A stretch of DNA of 64,000 bases from contig JBCCGT010000001.1 in NCBI GenBank assembly GCA_039029135.1, positions 496,001-560,000 of the forward strand, in the 5' to 3' direction. The position numbers and the translations under genes were made by a program. Shown here piece after piece: positions 1 through 9,493 of the stretch. The notes under the pieces are model-generated. The model had not been told where the DNA came from, searched no databases, and was given only the letters and a program-made list of their open reading frames with translations. Source of the DNA: JALZVT01 sp039029135 (GTDB lineage Bacteria; Pseudomonadota; Gammaproteobacteria; Pseudomonadales; Azotimanducaceae). Numbering within the stretch: the stretch's first letter is position 1; each line of letters starts with the position of its first letter.

Positions 1-2000
1 CCGCGCAGCACCCTGCCGATCGCCCTGTAGAGGTCGTTGGGTCGCACGGGCTTGCGCAGCACGGCGTCGAAATCGCCCCAGTCGACCTCGCCCCGGTCAA
101 GCGAAGTCAGGAGCACCAGCGGCGGCGGATCCGGCTGGCGCCGGCGTATCTCAGTCGCGAGTGCGGTGCCATCCGCATCGGGCATGGCCATGTCTGTGAT
201 GATCAGATCGGGCCGGCGCTGCTCGGCGGCCGCCAGTAAATCCGCGGGGCGTGCGAATACCCGCGACTCGACGCCCAGCCAGCTCAGCAGTCCCTCGAGT
301 ACTCGGCGATTGGTCTCGTTGTCGTCGACGGCGAGAACACGCCGGCCTGTCAGCGACGGCAGATCGGGTGGAGCCGCATCGGCTTCGTGCTCTGCGGCGA
401 TAGAAAACCGGAACGTCGAGCCCAAACCCTGCGCGCTATCCACCCGGATATCGCCGCCCATCAGGCGCACGAGGGACCGCGATATCGACAGTCCCAGACC
501 GGTGCCGCCAAAACGCCGCGTGGTAGAGGCATCGGCCTGGGTAAAGGCATCGAACAGACCGCCCAGCTTGTTTTGCGCAATGCCGATCCCGGTATCCGCG
601 ACCGCGAAGTGCAGCCGCAGGCGGTCCTCATGTCCCGGTTCCGCCGCGGCGCGCTGCACGCGAACCTGTAGCGATACCTCGCCGGCGTCGGTGAACTTGA
701 CGGCATTCGACAGCAGATTGACCAGCACCTGTCGCAGGCGCTGGACGTCACCCCGCACGGTGCAGGCGTGCTCGGGCGGCAGATCGAGAATGACCTCTAG
801 CTGCTTCTTCGCCGCGATGGGCGCGATGATGTCCAGCGCATCGGCCACGCACTGTTCGAGTTCGAAAGCCTGGTGTTCCAGCTCGATCTGGCCAGCTTCG
901 ATCTTTGAAAAGTCGAGAATTTCGTTGATCACCGTCAGCAGCGATTCGCCGCTGGCCCGAATCGTCTCGACGTAGCTGAGCTGCTCGGGGGAGAGCTGCG
1001 TGTTCTGCAGCAGCGACGTCATGCCGATGACCCCGTTCATGGGCGTTCGTATTTCGTGGCTCATGTTGGCCAGGAAACGGCTGCGTACCTCGATCGCCGC
1101 CTCGGCGACTTCCTTGGCGTGCCGCAGTTGTTGCTCGCGTTCGTACAGGTCGCTGATGTCGCTCATGCTGATCATCATGTTGCGACCATCGCCGATGCGG
1201 CCCATCGCGAGCCGCGCCATGAACTTGCGACCGCTCGCGGCCTGGTAGGGAATATCCTCCTGAAACAGACCCTGCCGCAGATGCTCCGCTACGGTGACAT
1301 CGCGATTGGCGCGCAGCTCGAAGTGATCGTCATAGCCCTGCATGACCAGCCGCCGTGCCAGCTCCGGATCATCGGTGTCAAACATATCCAGAAACTGCTG
1401 GTTGTAGCCGAGTATCTCGCCGCTGCGCACTTCGCCCCACATGAGCGCGTCCGCAGAGCGATTGAAGATCGCTTCGATAACGCTGCCCTGCTCGTCGCGA
1501 ATGAACTGCTGGCGAATCATCCAGCAGCGGGCGATGGCGGCGATCGCCGCCACCGTGACGGTGTGCAGGCACGGGCGCACGATCGCGGAACTTAAGCCGT
1601 GAACCGCAACCATCGAGCAGAGCACGATCGCTGTGCCGGTCAGACTCCAGGTGATCACCAACCGCTGGCGATGAAACATCATCGTGACCAGTCCGATCGT
1701 GAGCAGGACGGGTACGGACGAGCCGATCAGTTCGCCCTCGAGCGCCGAGCGCATGCCGATGTGAAGGGCCAGCAGCCAACCCATCAGCAGGCTGACGCGG
1801 CCGATGCTGCGCTGCGCCCAACCCCGTACGAAGCTACCCCAGAGGATGACTCCGAGCAGGGGCAACCAGAGCACAAAGGGTAACCAGACGCTGGGGTGGT
1901 CGCGCCAGACGTCGAACCGCAGGATGAAGTTGGCGAGCGGACCCACGACGCCAGCGAGGAGGATATAGCGGTAGACCTGGAGATCGCGGAGGTTAGGCAA
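1..2000 (-). CDS. Membrane hybrid sensor histidine kinase (HisKA-HATPase-REC), C-terminus cut by window
   Basis: Reading leftward from 2000, an open frame runs off the window edge (at least 666 residues). The first ~160 residues are hydrophobic, consistent with several membrane segments. A PAS-like region follows (around residue 180). The kinase core has an H box (SHEIRTPMNGV, near residue 310), an N box (LVNLLSNAVKF), DTGIGI and GGTGLGLSIS. A receiver domain follows, with VDDNE, the phospho-acceptor in ITDMAMPD, and a K in LRKPV. It should autophosphorylate on His and pass phosphate to its own receiver. The only plausible start is TTG at 2000, because an in-frame stop lies shortly upstream (2025-2027) with no ATG between. 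The ligand is unknown. The 287 bp separating it from the divergent WYL regulator probably hold both promoters. Any domain after the receiver lies outside the window. Confidence 0.88.
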   Translation of the reverse strand, partial: MPNLRDLQVYRYILLAGVVGPLANFILRFDVWRDHPSVWLPFVLWLPLLGVILWGSFVRGWAQRSIGRVSLLMGWLLALHIGMRSALEGELIGSSVPVLLTIGLVTMMFHRQRLVITWSLTGTAIVLCSMVAVHGLSSAIVRPCLHTVTVAAIAAIARCWMIRQQFIRDEQGSVIEAIFNRSADALMWGEVRSGEILGYNQQFLDMFDTDDPELARRLVMQGYDDHFELRANRDVTVAEHLRQGLFQEDIPYQAASGRKFMARLAMGRIGDGRNMMISMSDISDLYEREQQLRHAKEVAEAAIEVRSRFLANMSHEIRTPMNGVIGMTSLLQNTQLSPEQLSYVETIRASGESLLTVINEILDFSKIEAGQIELEHQAFELEQCVADALDIIAPIAAKKQLEVILDLPPEHACTVRGDVQRLRQVLVNLLSNAVKFTDAGEVSLQVRVQRAAAEPGHEDRLRLHFAVADTGIGIAQNKLGGLFDAFTQADASTTRRFGGTGLGLSISRSLVRLMGGDIRVDSAQGLGSTFRFSIAAEHEADAAPPDLPSLTGRRVLAVDDNETNRRVLEGLLSWLGVESRVFARPADLLAAAEQRRPDLIITDMAMPDADGTALATEIRRRQPDPPPLVLLTSLDRGEVDWGDFDAVLRKPVRPNDLYRAIGRVLR

Positions 2001-2287
2001 CGGTCGAGTAGTGGAAATTGCGCGTTATAGTCAGTGTAGACGGGCCCAACGCGCCGGCCCGATGCCCCTTGTGACGCCGTCGCGATTCGCGATCTGCTCC
2101 TCGAAACTTCGGTTTGATCCTGTCGGATTCGGTTTGTACGTCTTCTTTCGTCTCTGGTTTAGTCCGTGGTATTCGTCCCTGGTCGCTGCGCAGCGAGGTT
2201 CCTGCCAGACAGATGTCAGGAGAGTGTCAGCAGCGCGGCGGCCGCTGCAATAGACTCTGGCCACTGTCCGCCGACCGGAGGCCGCCG

Positions 2288-2971
2288 ATGCGCCCCGCAG
2301 ATCGCCTGTTCCAGATCGTTCTCGCCCTGTCGCGCGGCAAGGTGCTGACCGCCAGAGCGCTGGGCGAACGCTTTGGCGTGTCTGAGCGCACGATTTACCG
2401 CGACATCAATGATCTGGCAGCCAGCGGCGTACCCATCGAGGGTGAGGCCGGCGTCGGCTATCGGCTCCGGCGCGACTACCAGGTGCCACCGCTGATGTTC
2501 GACAACGAGGAGCTGCAGGCGCTCGCGTTTGGGGTCCAGGTGGCCCAGGCCCACGGCGATCCCGCGCTCGCCACGGCGGCGGAGCGGGTGCTTGCCAAGC
2601 TGGACGCCGCGCTGCCGCCACGCCTGCGGGCCGGGCTGGAGGGCGGAGCGCTGCACGTACCCGGCGCCAACCGATTTTCCGAGGCTTCCGCGACGCTCGG
2701 CGAGCTGCGCTGCGCGGTCAACGAACGCCAGCGGGTCTTCATCGACTATGTAGCCCGCGACGAGGCCGCAACCCAGCGCATCGTCTGGCCCCTGACGTTG
2801 GCCTACTGGGGCGTGAGCTGGACGCTCGGGGGCTGGTGCGAGCTGCGCGAAGGCTTCAGGAACTTTCGCGTCGACCGCATTCGGCGGGCCGACGTGCTCA
2901 AGAGCCAGTTTCCGGACGCGCCGGGCCGGCGCCTCAACGACTATCTGCGCAGCGTCGACGTCGCGCCCTGA
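2288..2971 (+). CDS. WYL-domain DeoR/YafY-type transcriptional regulator
   Basis: The protein has 227 residues. Residues ~1-60 form a winged helix-turn-helix (RALGERFGVSERTIYRDI is the recognition region), followed by the VPIEGEAGVGYRL wing. The C-terminal half matches a WYL effector-sensing domain (PLTLAYWGVSWTLGGWCEL, then NFRVDRI). Length is typical of YafY-like regulators of about 230 residues. The start is the ATG at 2288, preceded by CGGAGG at 2276-2281. The open frame extends further upstream but without a ribosome site. Its stop lies 30 bp from the convergent stop of the aminopeptidase. WYL proteins usually sense a small ligand or nucleic acid; the target and ligand here are unknown. 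Confidence 0.88.
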   Translation: MRPADRLFQIVLALSRGKVLTARALGERFGVSERTIYRDINDLAASGVPIEGEAGVGYRLRRDYQVPPLMFDNEELQALAFGVQVAQAHGDPALATAAERVLAKLDAALPPRLRAGLEGGALHVPGANRFSEASATLGELRCAVNERQRVFIDYVARDEAATQRIVWPLTLAYWGVSWTLGGWCELREGFRNFRVDRIRRADVLKSQFPDAPGRRLNDYLRSVDVAP

Positions 2972-3001
2972 AGTCGTTGCGGCCGCCCGCGGCCCCCGCA
3001 G

Positions 3002-4756
3002 CTAAAGGGGCGCGCAGGCTTCTTCCAGCCAGGGCAGCACGTCCGCCGGCACCTCCCCCGCGATGCCGGCCAGAACCCGAGCGTGATAGTCGTCGAGCCA
3101 CGCGATCTCGGCCGCGTCCAGCATCGACTTCACGAGCGGCCGCTTATCGATCGGCGCCAGCGTCAGCGTCTCGAAGCGCAAGAATTCGCCAAACTCCGTC
3201 TTGCGATCGGGCACGATCTCCATGATGTTTTCGATGCGCACCCCGTGGCGTCCGCCGCGGTAAACGCCCGGCTCGTTGGTCAGCACCATCCCGGGCTCGA
3301 GCGGCACGTCGATCAGCCGCTGAGACAAACCGTGGGGTCCCTCGTGCACGACGAGGCACTGTCCCACGCCGTGCCCCGTGCCGCAGTCGTAGTCGATTCC
3401 TGCCTGCCACAGCACGCCGCGCGCCATGATGTCGATATTGCAGCCGCGCGTGCCGCGTCTGAACCGGGTGCCGGTCAGGCGGATCACGGCCTGCAGCACG
3501 CGGGTGTAGTCCTCGCACTGTTCGCGCGTCGGCCGACCGCGGGCGAAGGTGCGGGTGATGTCCGTCGTGCCGCCGAGGTACTGACCGCCCGAATCGACCA
3601 ACAGCAGGCCGTCGCCCAAGACCGTCGCGGCCGTAGCCTCGGTCGCGTGGTAATGCATCAGCGCAGCGTTGGGTCCAAAGCCCGCGATCGTTTCGAAGCT
3701 CTCGCTGACGTAATACGGCAGTTCGCTGCGAAACGCGCGGAGGCGCTCTCCGACGCTGTACTCGCTAAAGCAGCCATCGGACTGCGTGTCCAGCCAGTGA
3801 CCGAGTCGCGCAACCGCGACGCCGTCCAGCCGCAGCGCCTCGCGCAGCGCGGCGCGCTCCACCTCGTTCTTACAGCCACGGCTCAGTTCCGTGAGCGCAG
3901 GTTCCAGCACCGGACTGCCGGCGAGGTCGTACAGCCGCGCGTTCGTGGTCTGCGGACACAGACTGAGCGCGCCGTTGACGCCGCTGACCAGACCGTCCAG
4001 CGCCGCGGGTGCGGCGATCTCCACACCAGCCCCGTCGAGACGCTCGGCAATCGTGGCGGGGATCTTGGCCGCCTCGACGCAAAACACCGCTCGTCGCGCG
4101 GTCACGAACAGGTAGCCCTCAACCAGCGGGCAGAACGGAACATCGGCGCCGCGCAGGTTCAGGGTCCAAGCGACGTCGGGCAACGCGGAGAGCAACACGG
4201 CATCGCGGCCGCGCTCGGCGAGCAGCGTCCGCACGTCGGCCAGCTTCGCCGCCGTATCGCGACCGGCAAACTCGAGTGGGTGCTCGAACACGGGCGCGGT
4301 GGAGCGCTGCGGCCGTTGCCGCCACTGCAGGTCGACCAGATCGTCCGTGAGCTGCAGCGCTATCGAGCGCGGTTCCAGCGCCTTGCGCAGTTCCAGCAGC
4401 GTCGCGGCGGCGATCGAATGTCCCGCGCAGGCGACTCGCGCGCCTTCGTGCAAGGTCTGCGCAAGCCACGCCGCGATGGTCGGTGTATCGGGCTCGCGCG
4501 CCTTGAACAGACGTATGCCGCTGCCGGTAAGCTGCGACTCGGCCTGCAGGTGATAGCGACCGTCCGTCCAGAGCCCGGCATCGTCCGCGGTGACGACGAC
4601 GTCACCGGCGCTGCCGTCGAACCCAGAGACATACTGGCGGGCTAACCAGTGGGGCGCCGAATACTCGCTCTGGTGCGGATCGTTGTTGGTGACTATGCAC
4701 GCGTCGAAACCGCGCGCCGCCATGTCCGCGCGCAGCCGGGCAACTGCATCATTCAT
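3002..4756 (-). CDS. Xaa-Pro aminopeptidase (M24B family)
   Basis: The protein has 584 residues, the length of the long, three-domain prolidase/aminopeptidase P type. Two creatinase-like N-terminal domains precede the pita-bread catalytic domain. Likely metal ligands are the two Asp in VDSGGQYLGGTTDITRTF, the His in VVHEGPHG, and Glu residues in NEPGVYRGG and RIENIMEI. The family releases N-terminal residues preceding proline and is cytosolic. Its ATG overlaps the stop of the upstream hybrid kinase by 4 bp (ATGA at 4753-4756), so the two are probably translationally coupled. The functional link between a peptidase and a sensor kinase is unclear. Confidence 0.93.
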   Translation of the reverse strand: MNDAVARLRADMAARGFDACIVTNNDPHQSEYSAPHWLARQYVSGFDGSAGDVVVTADDAGLWTDGRYHLQAESQLTGSGIRLFKAREPDTPTIAAWLAQTLHEGARVACAGHSIAAATLLELRKALEPRSIALQLTDDLVDLQWRQRPQRSTAPVFEHPLEFAGRDTAAKLADVRTLLAERGRDAVLLSALPDVAWTLNLRGADVPFCPLVEGYLFVTARRAVFCVEAAKIPATIAERLDGAGVEIAAPAALDGLVSGVNGALSLCPQTTNARLYDLAGSPVLEPALTELSRGCKNEVERAALREALRLDGVAVARLGHWLDTQSDGCFSEYSVGERLRAFRSELPYYVSESFETIAGFGPNAALMHYHATEATAATVLGDGLLLVDSGGQYLGGTTDITRTFARGRPTREQCEDYTRVLQAVIRLTGTRFRRGTRGCNIDIMARGVLWQAGIDYDCGTGHGVGQCLVVHEGPHGLSQRLIDVPLEPGMVLTNEPGVYRGGRHGVRIENIMEIVPDRKTEFGEFLRFETLTLAPIDKRPLVKSMLDAAEIAWLDDYHARVLAGIAGEVPADVLPWLEEACAPL

Positions 4757-6363
4757 CGCACGTCGACCTGGATGCCGCCGGCCCCATCGAGCAGGGTGTA
4801 CAGCGCCTGTTCGAGCTCGGCCGCCGTGAACGGTTTGGCGAGGAAGGCAGCGCCGCTGTGGCCGTCCGCGGAGCGGCCAATCGTCGAATGGTCGTAGCCG
4901 GAGATAAACAGCACGCGCAGCGAGGAATCGATCACGCGCGCAAGACGATATAGCTCGGTGCCGCGGACGTCCGGCAAGACCACGTCGGTCATGAGCACGG
5001 CGATGTCCGCATTGCGCTGCAGCGCGGCAAGCGCGTCCGCCGCATCCGATGCGATCAGCGCGTCATAGCCGAGCCGCTTGAGCATCGAGCCGACGACATC
5101 GCGGACCGCCGCGTCGTCTTCGACCAGCAGCACGCGCTGGCTGCGGGTGCGCGGTTCGGCGACGCGAATATCGGCCTCGTCGCGCCACATCGGCGCCTTG
5201 CGTGCTGGCAGCTCGATACGGAACGTCGAGCCATCCGGACCGCTGCCGTCCAACTGCATGGCGCCGCCGTGCTGCTGAACGATACCGAGGCTGACCGGCA
5301 GGCCCAGCCCCAGACCGCTGGCGGCCCCCGACTTAGTGGAAAACAGCGGTTCGAACAGGTGCGCCTGGTCCGCCTCCGGCACGCCGGGACCGGTGTCCTG
5401 CACGAGGATCCGATGTTCATCGCTGCCGGCCAAGAGCCGCACCGACACGCTGCCGCCAGAGGGCATCGCCTCTGCGGCGTTGAGCAATAGATTCATCACG
5501 ACCTGCTCGAGACGCTCGCCGTCGCAGGAGACCCAGCAGGGTATGTCGGGCAGTTCGAAGCGCTGCTCGATCTCCTCACGAATCACGCGACCCGCTAGCG
5601 ACTGCACGCCCGTCAGCACGTCTCGCAGATCGGTGGCGCGCATCGCCAGCGGCTCGCCGCGGCCAAACGCCAACAGCCGCTCGGTGAGTTTTTCGGCGCG
5701 GGCGCCGGTGTCCGCGACCAGCTTCAGCAGGTCACGGGCGTCCTCACCCAGCTCGCGCTGCAGCGTCAGCTCCAGACCGCCGTTCATCACGGTCAGCAGA
5801 TTGCGAAACTCATGCGCCACGCCGCCGGCCAGGCTGCCCAGCGCGTCCAGACGCTGCGCCTGCACGAGGGCCTCGTCGCTGCGGCGCTTCTGCTGGGCGA
5901 GCAGGACCTGGGCGGCGATGTCCGCGAGCGACCCCATTAGCGCCTCTTCGGCGGGCGACCACTCGCGCCCGGCCTGCGCCTCGACGAGCAGCACGCCACA
6001 TATCTGGCCGGTCTCGAAGATCGCCGCAGACAGCCGCGCTTCAGGGTTTTGGGTCGCGAGCGTCCGGCGTTCCCCCAGCGTGGTGAGCAGACGTCCCACC
6101 GCGGCCTCGTCAAGGGTCGCGAGGGCCTCCGTTCGCGCGCCGCCAATGGGCGCGTTGTCTGGTTCGCCGCGTTTACTGACCAGACACTCTATGCGACCTT
6201 CGCGCTGCACCCACAGCGCTCCCTGGACCGCGCTGCAGACCGACAGGGCGCGCTCGACCAGCAGGTCGCAGACGAGCCGGGCGTTGCCCTCACGCAGCGC
6301 CGGCAGGCACGCCAACTCCGCCAACAGGCGGTTGAACGCGTGCTGCTCCCCTGGGGTCGTCAT
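4753..6363 (-). CDS. Soluble GAF hybrid histidine kinase with C-terminal receiver
   Basis: The protein has 536 residues. Residues ~1-165 resemble a GAF sensor with no membrane segment. The dimerisation helix carries GGVAHEFRN with the phosphorylatable His. The ATPase part shows LNAAEAM, DTGPGVP and GLGLGLPVSLGIVQQHGG, the pattern of the HPK4 (NtrB-like) group. The terminal receiver has VEDDAAVRD, MTDVVLPD and FLAKPF. The ATG at 6363 is chosen because the GAF homology begins right after it. A TTG at 6477 would add 38 residues of unlikely composition. It is coupled to the aminopeptidase downstream. No separate response regulator is adjacent. Confidence 0.9.
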   Translation of the reverse strand: MTTPGEQHAFNRLLAELACLPALREGNARLVCDLLVERALSVCSAVQGALWVQREGRIECLVSKRGEPDNAPIGGARTEALATLDEAAVGRLLTTLGERRTLATQNPEARLSAAIFETGQICGVLLVEAQAGREWSPAEEALMGSLADIAAQVLLAQQKRRSDEALVQAQRLDALGSLAGGVAHEFRNLLTVMNGGLELTLQRELGEDARDLLKLVADTGARAEKLTERLLAFGRGEPLAMRATDLRDVLTGVQSLAGRVIREEIEQRFELPDIPCWVSCDGERLEQVVMNLLLNAAEAMPSGGSVSVRLLAGSDEHRILVQDTGPGVPEADQAHLFEPLFSTKSGAASGLGLGLPVSLGIVQQHGGAMQLDGSGPDGSTFRIELPARKAPMWRDEADIRVAEPRTRSQRVLLVEDDAAVRDVVGSMLKRLGYDALIASDAADALAALQRNADIAVLMTDVVLPDVRGTELYRLARVIDSSLRVLFISGYDHSTIGRSADGHSGAAFLAKPFTAAELEQALYTLLDGAGGIQVDVR

Positions 6364-6749
6364 GTCCGCGGCGGACGTGGCCGCAAATGACAGAACCCCA
6401 AAAAAGGGGGGCCTGATAGACCGGACCCTGTTAGACCGGACAATGAAACGATCGTAAGCGTACAATGCATGTGCCAAAGCATACCGGTTCGTGCCCGAAT
6501 TGGGCCGCAGCGAAACCTAGAATTGACGATTCTGGGTTGGCTGTTGTCCGATCAAACGTCAGACTGATTCGGTCAGCATCACCCGGCGGCGGGCGCCGCT
6601 CTGCGGTGAACATGACTGTCGCGAAACTGGTCGAGCGGCGAGCGGACCACGTCGAGCCAACCATGGAAAGTGGACCGCAAAACGTGGGCAGCTAGCCTAG
6701 AACAGCTAACCTAAATTGTAAGAATCGAAGAGACCACGAGACCGCTATT
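6364..6749. promoter_or_regulatory. Divergent intergenic region, putative promoters
   Basis: These 386 bp separate the leftward GAF hybrid kinase from the rightward small ORF and desaturase, so promoters for both directions should lie here. The only structure I see is a 9-bp direct repeat TAGACCGGA at 6417-6425 and 6432-6440 (15 bp start to start), close to the kinase start, and a C4-A6-G6 run at 6397-6412. I cannot assign -10/-35 boxes with confidence. Confidence 0.4.
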
Positions 6750-7076
6750 GTGATCGACAGGGACACGAACCCGGGCGACTCGGTGACTGACTCGACAACG
6801 CCCTCGCCTGCGGGCGCGCACTACACCGCGGTCGCCAGCCGGTCAGAGCGCGGCAACGACATTGCCACCCGCTGGTTGGCGTGGCTCAGCCATCGCGTTC
6901 CGGAAAAACGCTCTAAGTTCGCCTTCTATCAGGCGCTGCGACAGGACCCGCAATACGCGAGCATCAGGCTGGCCGAGGTGTTTGCGGCTCTGGCTCGCCA
7001 CGAATTTGCGGGTCCGCAGCAGCCCGCCTTCGATCTGGCGGCACCGATCGTTGCGCGCGAACCCGATCGCCGCTAG
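6750..7076 (+). CDS. Small hypothetical protein
   Basis: This is a 108-residue open frame starting with GTG. I do not recognise it. The N-terminal ~35 residues are Thr/Ser/Pro/Asp-rich and probably disordered. The remainder is charged and helical, with an aromatic patch (TRWLAWLSHRVPEKRSKF) and no membrane segment. It sits 97 bp upstream of the desaturase and on the same strand. There is no clear ribosome site and no ATG, so the start and even the reality of the gene are uncertain. The composition reads like protein rather than a shadow frame. Confidence 0.45.
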   Translation: MIDRDTNPGDSVTDSTTPSPAGAHYTAVASRSERGNDIATRWLAWLSHRVPEKRSKFAFYQALRQDPQYASIRLAEVFAALARHEFAGPQQPAFDLAAPIVAREPDRR

Positions 7077-7173
7077 CCAGGAGCGTCATGATAAGGTCCG
7101 CCTCAGCCCATAGAACGGGCGTTGCGGCCATATCGGACGGCTCCAACACCTCCGCTGACAGGACATCCAGAAG

Positions 7174-8148
7174 TTGCGCACCACGCCCGAGACAGCCGCC
7201 ACAGCACAACGCTCCACGCGCCCAACCGCCGATCCAATTGGCACCGGAGCAGCATCGACCCCGTACGAGAAACCGCCGCTGCTGTGGCTGCAGACGCTCG
7301 TCTTCGCGCTCACCTTTCTGGTCGCCGCCATCGGCGTGCCCTGGTACGGGCTGACCGTCGGCTTCCATTGGACCGCGTGGGCAGCCTTCGTGCTGTTCTT
7401 TTTCGGCACCGGCATTGCTATCACGGCGGGCTATCACCGCCTGTGGGCCCACAACAGCTACAAGGCGCACCCGGTTCTAAAGGTCCTGCTCGCCCTGTTT
7501 GGCGCCATGGCGATTCAGAACAGCATCCTGATCTGGTGCTCGGGACATCGGGACCATCACCGCCACGTCGACGACGGCGATCAGGATCCCTACAGCAGCA
7601 GTAGGGGACTGTGGTTCTCGCACATCGGCTGGATGCTGCGCGACTATGATTCGGGCCAGGTGGATTTGCGCAACGTGCCCGACCTCAAACGCGACCCCAT
7701 CGTCATGTGGCAGCACAACCACTATCTGACGCTGGTCCTTGCGACCAACTTCGTGCCACCGCTGCTGCTGGGCTTCTTGACCGGCGACATCGTCGGTCAC
7801 CTGCTGCTCACCGGCGTGCTGCGCCTCGTGGCCACGCATCACAGCACCTTTTTCATCAATTCACTCGCCCACTACTGGGGCAGTCAGCCCTACTCGGATA
7901 CCTGCAGCGCGCGGGACAACTCGGTGCTGGCCCTGTTCACTCACGGCGAGGGCTACCACAACTTTCATCATCGCTTTCAAACCGACTACCGTAACGGCGT
8001 CCGCTGGTGGCACTGGGATCCGACCAAGTGGCTGATTTTTGTCAGCTCGCTGACCGGCCTCGCCAGCGATCTGCGCCGAGTGCCTGCGGCGGTCATCGAG
8101 GAAGCCCGCGCAGAGATGCAGGCCAAGGCCCAGCTCGGCGCGAACTGA
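7174..8148 (+). CDS. Acyl-CoA/acyl-lipid delta-9-type fatty acid desaturase
   Basis: The protein has 324 residues and belongs to the membrane di-iron desaturases. Three His boxes are visible: HRLWAH, HRDHH and HNFHH, plus an extra conserved-looking His in WQHNHY. Hydrophobic segments at residues ~40-60, 65-85 and in the middle of the protein (FVPPLLLGFLTG) give the usual four-helix layout with the iron site on the cytosolic face. It would insert a cis double bond in saturated acyl chains, tuning membrane fluidity. The start is TTG at 7174, with AGGA about 10 bp upstream. An ATG is absent before the catalytic core. Confidence 0.93.
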   Translation: MRTTPETAATAQRSTRPTADPIGTGAASTPYEKPPLLWLQTLVFALTFLVAAIGVPWYGLTVGFHWTAWAAFVLFFFGTGIAITAGYHRLWAHNSYKAHPVLKVLLALFGAMAIQNSILIWCSGHRDHHRHVDDGDQDPYSSSRGLWFSHIGWMLRDYDSGQVDLRNVPDLKRDPIVMWQHNHYLTLVLATNFVPPLLLGFLTGDIVGHLLLTGVLRLVATHHSTFFINSLAHYWGSQPYSDTCSARDNSVLALFTHGEGYHNFHHRFQTDYRNGVRWWHWDPTKWLIFVSSLTGLASDLRRVPAAVIEEARAEMQAKAQLGAN

Positions 8149-8394
8149 CCCATTCGCCACTTCTGCGGTCGCTGCGCCGCTTGGCCGGTGGCTGCGCCGC
8201 ACTGTGCGCACCCGCACAGGCTGATCTGACTTGGTCCGCACGGCTTGTCCAACTTGGCCCCCGAATCGGCGATTTCGCCGAATTTTTAGCGCATAGCCCT
8301 GTCTGTCTGTCGAGTCTGAGACGCATCGCGGCGTATCGCCCGCCCGACTTGCCTAATCTGGCACTCACTCAAGCCGACGACCTTAACCGTTACC

Positions 8395-9471
8395 ATGTCG
8401 CTAACCGTCCGTCACAACTTGCTCTACGCCACCGCCCAGTCGTTGCAGGCCGAGCTCGCCATTGCCAGGTTCCTGCCCACCGCCCAGACCTGGCGCGCCG
8501 AAGACGTCGTCGTCGGCGACACGGCCCGACTGCCTCACCTGTCCGCCCAGATGAGCTGGCCTCAGGAGGTCGTCGCGCCGCAGCCCGATATCTCCGGGCG
8601 CGCCCTCGATCTCTTCGGTCTGCCGCAGGCCGTAACGGCCTACATCGACGGCCGCGAAGGTGGCGGCGCGGTACTGCAGATCGCCATCAACAGCGCGTTG
8701 CTGGATGCGCTGCCCGGACAGTTTCTCGCCCCGACGACGGCCGATGGCGACGCGCCGGAAGGCCATCTGTGGCTGGGCATCAGCCCCGCACCGACGTGGC
8801 TGTCTTACCGGCTGGCGATCGGCCAGCCCGATCCCGCCGCCACCCTGGCCATCGGCGTCGCAGCCCAGGCCCTGTGGCAGCTGTACCGCGGCGAGCAGCT
8901 ACACCTGGCCGCCAGCGCGCCTGACAGCGTCGACACCGAGGAGCTGGCGCTGCCGGAACTCGATGTCGGCGACGACGCCGACCACTGGGAGATGTTGAAC
9001 CATCTGCTCGACGGTCAGCTGCGTGCGCTGCCCCAAGCGGCACCCCATGCACCGATCGGTCGCTGGCTGGCCGACACGGTACTGCTCGTTGCACTCGATT
9101 GCTGCGACGGCGTCGCCCGGCGCACCGCGCGGGTGCTCGGCTTGCCGGACACGACCCTTCGGCGTCAGGTGGAGCGCGCGCAGCGCAACGCCAACAACCC
9201 CTTCTTCCCCGTCAGCAACGCCTGGGCCACGAGCCTGCCGGCCCTGGAACAGCTGCTGCGGGCCATCGTGCAGGGCGCGGCAGAGTCCTCTGATCTGGCG
9301 CAGCGGACCCAGACGACGTTGCTGGCGCTGGTACGGGATCACGTGGGTAGCGATCGGGCGCGCGGCGCGGCGCTGATGGGCATCACACCGCCCACGTATA
9401 CGCGCTGGCTGCGCCGCTACATCGTCGACCGGCACGATCCGTCGCGATCGCCGCAGGAGGCGATTGGGTAG
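8395..9471 (+). CDS. Unknown protein with two Fis-like helix-turn-helix segments
   Basis: The protein has 358 residues and starts at ATG 8395. I do not recognise the family. The first ~220 residues are Ala/Leu-rich, soluble and without motifs I can name. Two later segments resemble Fis-type DNA-binding helices. One is near residues 235-265 (GVARRTARVLGLPDTTLRRQ). The other is near residues 310-340 (GSDRARGAALMGITPPTYTR). Both follow the pattern of a short helix, an Ala/Gly turn and a recognition helix. It follows the desaturase by 246 bp and ends overlapping the unused TTG ahead of the propeller protein. A role in transcription is inference only. Confidence 0.7.
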   Translation: MSLTVRHNLLYATAQSLQAELAIARFLPTAQTWRAEDVVVGDTARLPHLSAQMSWPQEVVAPQPDISGRALDLFGLPQAVTAYIDGREGGGAVLQIAINSALLDALPGQFLAPTTADGDAPEGHLWLGISPAPTWLSYRLAIGQPDPAATLAIGVAAQALWQLYRGEQLHLAASAPDSVDTEELALPELDVGDDADHWEMLNHLLDGQLRALPQAAPHAPIGRWLADTVLLVALDCCDGVARRTARVLGLPDTTLRRQVERAQRNANNPFFPVSNAWATSLPALEQLLRAIVQGAAESSDLAQRTQTTLLALVRDHVGSDRARGAALMGITPPTYTRWLRRYIVDRHDPSRSPQEAIG

Positions 9472-9493
9472 GCCATCCCCGGGGCGGTCTTCG

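Noticed and set aside
3083..4645. 520-codon plus-strand open frame opposite the aminopeptidase
   Set aside because: It is antisense to a gene with clear M24 motifs, and its Arg/Ala/Gln-rich composition is typical of a high-GC shadow frame.
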